Source: RZYP01 sp050256135 (GTDB lineage: Bacteria; Bacillota; Negativicutes; Acidaminococcales; Acidaminococcaceae). From it: a stretch of 8,734 bases of DNA. Positions 7,251 to 8,734 of this stretch are shown here, piece by piece (positions within the stretch are counted from its first letter, which is position 1; each line of letters opens with the position of its first letter). The notes under the pieces were generated by a model. The model saw only the letters and a list, made by a program, of their open reading frames with translations. It was not told where the DNA came from and did no database searches. Position numbers and translations under genes: made by a program. The stretch is taken from NCBI GenBank assembly GCA_050256135.1, contig JBFWIF010000092.1:1-8734 (forward strand). Direction: 5' to 3'.

Positions 7251-7260
7251 GTGAAATTTC

Positions 7261-7289
7261 TTGACATTATCAGTTGCTTAATGTAGTAT
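7261..7289 (+). promoter_or_regulatory. Promoter of the riboswitch-metQ transcript
   Basis: A perfect TTGACA (7261-7266) lies 17 bp before TAGTAT (7284-7289). Transcription would start near 7296, about 16 bases before the riboswitch P1 helix. An overlapping TATAAC at 7287-7292 is the alternative -10 box but needs a 20-bp spacer. Confidence 0.7.
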
Positions 7290-7311
7290 AACAAGTAACT
7301 TAATAACGTTA

Positions 7312-7415
7312 CTCTTATCAAGAGCGGTCGAGGGACAGGCCCGATGACACCCGGCAACCAAGCGTTTACGTGATTGGTGCTAAATCCTGCAAGAGGAAAT
7401 CTTGGGAGATGAGAG
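7312..7415 (+). promoter_or_regulatory. SAM-I (S-box) riboswitch aptamer
   Basis: The aptamer shows the S-box core in order: GAGGGACAGGCCCGATGACA with its kink-turn region, CCCGGCAACC, GGTGCTAAATCCTGC, the P4 hairpin CAAGA/TCTTG (7390-7404), and closing helix P1 formed by CTCTTATC (7312-7319) and GATGAGAG (7408-7415). S-adenosylmethionine binding stabilises P1. The 3' strand of P1 shares bases with an antiterminator GAGGAAAG (7413-7420), so with SAM bound the downstream terminator forms and metQ is off; when SAM is low, metQ is expressed. Confidence 0.97.
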
Positions 7416-7431
7416 GAAAGCAGTTACGGAC

Positions 7432-7457
7432 ACTCTTTCCTCGGAAAGAGTTTTTTT
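7432..7457 (+). terminator. Riboswitch-controlled intrinsic terminator
   Basis: ACTCTTTC (7432-7439) pairs perfectly with GAAAGAGT (7444-7451) across the loop CTCG, followed by seven T (7451-7457). The 5' arm and loop (CTTTCCTC, 7435-7442) can instead pair over 8 bp with GAGGAAAG at 7413-7420, giving the antiterminated state. Confidence 0.93.
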
Positions 7458-7529
7458 ATTGCTTATTCGGCGATAAACAAAGATGATTTTAGTGGGGTTA
7501 TTAAGAAAAACGTAAAGGGAGAGATTACT

Positions 7530-8351
7530 ATGAAAAAAATTTTGGCAGTTGTCCTTGCTCTTGTGAGTCTATTGGCACTTGTAGCCGGTTGTGGCGGCGA
7601 CAAAAAAGAGACTGGAAAAACAACAGCGAAAAAAATTGTTCTGAAAGTTGGTGCAACGCCAGTTCCTCACGCAGAAATTCTCAATTTTATTAAACCGACC
7701 TTAGCAAAAGAGGGAATTGATTTACAAATTATAGAATTCAGTGATTATGTTAAACCAAATTTATCTTTGAATGATAAAGAGTTGGATGCTAACTTTTTCC
7801 AACATATTCCATATCTTGAAAAATTTGCTAAAGAACGCAATCTGCCGCTTACAACTTTGACCAAAGTGCATATTGAGCCAATGGGTATTTATTCTAAGAA
7901 GATAAAGAGTCTTGATGCTTTGCCGCAAGGCGCGAAAATTGCCATTCCTAATGATCCTACTAATGGCGGCCGCGCATTGGCACTTCTGCAAAGCGCCAAA
8001 CTTTTAAAGCTAAAGGATGGTGTGGGCATTAACGGAACACCAAGTGATATTGTTGAAAACCCAAAAAATCTTTCAATTATTGAAGTTGAAGCTGCTTTAT
8101 TACCACGCTCACTCGATGATGTAGCTATTTCCGTAATTAACTCTAATTTTGCATTGGAAGCTAAATTGAATCCTGTTAAAGATTCTCTCTTTACCGAACC
8201 TAAAGATTCACCATATGCCAATATAGTAGCAATACGTAAAGGCGATGAAAAAAGGCCAGAACTTCAAAAACTTGCTAAAGCTTTGACAAGTCCGGAAGTT
8301 AAAAAATTCATTGAAGAGAAATACAAGGGAGCTGTTGTTCCGGCTTTTTAA
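7530..8351 (+). CDS. metQ: MetQ-type methionine-binding lipoprotein (NlpA family)
   Basis: Extracytoplasmic substrate-binding protein of a methionine ABC transporter (MetNIQ). The 273 residues begin with a lipoprotein signal peptide: a short KK region, a hydrophobic stretch and the lipobox LVAGC with Cys21 as the lipidated residue. The mature part is a typical NlpA-family binding domain: VGATPVPHAEIL (40-51), LDANFFQHIPYL (85-96), and a conserved PNDPTNGGRAL segment near residue 140. The SAM-I riboswitch directly upstream supports methionine as the ligand, although some NlpA proteins bind other compounds. The ATG follows AAAGGGAGAG at 7514-7523. The gene is alone: a terminator follows 28 bp after the stop, and no metN or metI is in the window, so the ATPase and permease must be encoded elsewhere. 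Confidence 0.94.
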   Translation: MKKILAVVLALVSLLALVAGCGGDKKETGKTTAKKIVLKVGATPVPHAEILNFIKPTLAKEGIDLQIIEFSDYVKPNLSLNDKELDANFFQHIPYLEKFAKERNLPLTTLTKVHIEPMGIYSKKIKSLDALPQGAKIAIPNDPTNGGRALALLQSAKLLKLKDGVGINGTPSDIVENPKNLSIIEVEAALLPRSLDDVAISVINSNFALEAKLNPVKDSLFTEPKDSPYANIVAIRKGDEKRPELQKLAKALTSPEVKKFIEEKYKGAVVPAF

Positions 8352-8379
8352 TAAATGAAAAATAAATACAATAAGTACA

Positions 8380-8419
8380 ATTCCCCCTTTATTTATTAAA
8401 ATATAGGGGGAATATTTTT
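8380..8419 (+). terminator. Rho-independent terminator after metQ
   Basis: ATTCCCCC (8380-8387) pairs with GGGGGAAT (8406-8413). The AT-rich interior can extend the stem with one mismatch. The stretch ATTTTT follows (8414-8419). It ends the metQ transcript and makes cotranscription with downstream sequence unlikely. Confidence 0.85.
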
Positions 8420-8436
8420 GTTGAAAATGTAAAATA

Positions 8437-8465
8437 TTGACAAATTTTAGGCTATATGGTACGCT
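8437..8465 (+). promoter_or_regulatory. Candidate promoter of the structured 3' region
   Basis: A perfect TTGACA (8437-8442) lies 17 bp before TACGCT (8460-8465), which is preceded by TGG, giving an extended -10 (TGnTACGCT). Transcription would start near 8472, right at the first hairpin of the region that follows. It sits just downstream of the metQ terminator, as expected for a new transcription unit. Confidence 0.55.
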
Positions 8466-8470
8466 TGTAA

Positions 8471-8702
8471 CTAATGTAGAGGTTTAGAATATTAGATTTA
8501 TATGACCTTCCCTAAATAGGGAACTACGGCCATACGGACAGCCGGGTCAATTGCCGATTGGCAACTAAGGTTGCCTTATTGATTGAGTTAAATACTCAAA
8601 TTTTATAAGTTGGTTACTTCATAACCGCGTGTGTTAAGTTGCACAATACTTGTGAAACGGTCAATAAGAGTAGTGAAAGTAATTTTTTGCTCAATCGACT
8701 CT
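8471..8702 (+). other. Non-coding, hairpin-rich region; possible structured RNA or leader of unknown class
   Basis: No ORF with a plausible start and ribosome binding site is seen on either strand. Inverted repeats follow one another: CTAATGT/ATATTAG (8471-8495); a possible three-way junction with outer helix TGACC/GGTCA (8503-8507 with 8545-8549), TTCCCT/AGGGAA (8508-8523) and CGGC/GCCG (8527-8544); TTGCC/GGCAA (8551-8564) or instead GGCAAC/GTTGCC (8560-8575); TTGAGT/ACTCAA (8583-8599); GGTTA/TAACC (8612-8626); CACAA/TTGTG (8642-8654); and AGAGT/ACTCT (8667-8702). A 9-bp long-range pairing, 8579-8587 with 8690-8698, is also possible. It could be a small RNA, a riboswitch-like leader for a gene beyond 8734, or the structured end of a mobile element. 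I did not recognise a known class. Confidence 0.45.
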
Positions 8703-8734
8703 AATATCTAAAAACGTGAATAAATAAAATGAAT

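Noticed and set aside
8551..8562. TTGCCGATTGG, resembling the GCCGAAG element of lysine riboswitches, with GTAGAGG at 8476-8482
   Set aside because: The GAGGTGCGA, AGTA and C-terminal CTGTCA elements of the lysine aptamer are absent, so the likeness is superficial.
8624..8629. ACCGCG, resembling the end of the T-box consensus AGGGTGGNACCGCG
   Set aside because: The rest of the T-box sequence, the specifier stem I and an adjoining aminoacyl-tRNA synthetase or amino-acid gene are not visible. Six bases can match by chance.
8606..8710. 34-codon open stretch on the - strand (about L-E-S-I-E-Q-K-I to G-Y-E-V-T-N-L) that could be a transposase remnant
   Set aside because: It has no start codon or ribosome binding site, is short, and matches no family I recognise. 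A decayed mobile element remains possible but cannot be supported from sequence alone.
8729..8734. ATGAAT at the window end as the start of a new gene
   Set aside because: No ribosome binding site precedes it, and only two codons are visible.
1..8734. CRISPR arrays, transposase genes, phage genes or toxin-antitoxin pairs
   Set aside because: No regularly spaced direct repeats and no protein motifs of these systems were found on either strand. Gene content is housekeeping and metabolic.

Overview
The window reads as chromosomal DNA of an anaerobic low-GC Firmicute, most likely a member of the Negativicutes. This is an inference from several things together: AT-rich coding DNA, strong GGAGG-type ribosome binding sites, TTG and GTG starts, an S-box (SAM-I) riboswitch ahead of metQ, the Bacillus-like order rph-rdgB-yfcE, and a malic enzyme gene joined to a two-subunit oxygen-sensitive class I fumarase. 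All recognisable genes lie on the + strand.

Layout. (1) 1-4325 is a tightly packed five-gene run: the 3' part of a hydantoinase/oxoprolinase-family gene, a histone-deacetylase-like amidohydrolase with a cysteine-rich C-terminal extension, RNase PH, the XTP/dITP pyrophosphatase RdgB and a YfcE-type phosphodiesterase. Gaps are at most 9 bp, and two junctions overlap by 4 bp. (2) 4326-4400 is a short AT-rich gap with a candidate promoter and an operator-like dyad. (3) 4401-7065 is an operon of NAD(P)-dependent malic enzyme and fumarase alpha and beta subunits. Together they link fumarate, malate and pyruvate. (4) 7073-7250 is a self-contained tRNA-Pro(TGG) unit with its own near-consensus promoter and terminator. 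(5) 7261-8419 is a methionine-uptake unit: promoter, SAM-I riboswitch with a readable antiterminator/terminator switch, metQ for the substrate-binding lipoprotein, and a terminator. No metN or metI gene is present, so the ABC transporter's ATPase and permease must be encoded elsewhere. (6) 8420-8734 has no convincing protein gene. It holds a candidate promoter followed by about 230 bp very rich in short inverted repeats, including a possible three-way junction and mutually exclusive hairpins. I could not match it to a known RNA class. It is the best candidate for something undescribed, possibly a small RNA or the leader of a gene beyond the window.

Most of the window is ordinary housekeeping and central metabolism. 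The points worth a second look are the unexplained structured 3' region, the zinc-ribbon-like tail on the deacetylase-like protein and its translational coupling to the hydantoinase-like gene, the solitary riboswitch-controlled metQ, and the dyad in front of the malate/fumarate operon.
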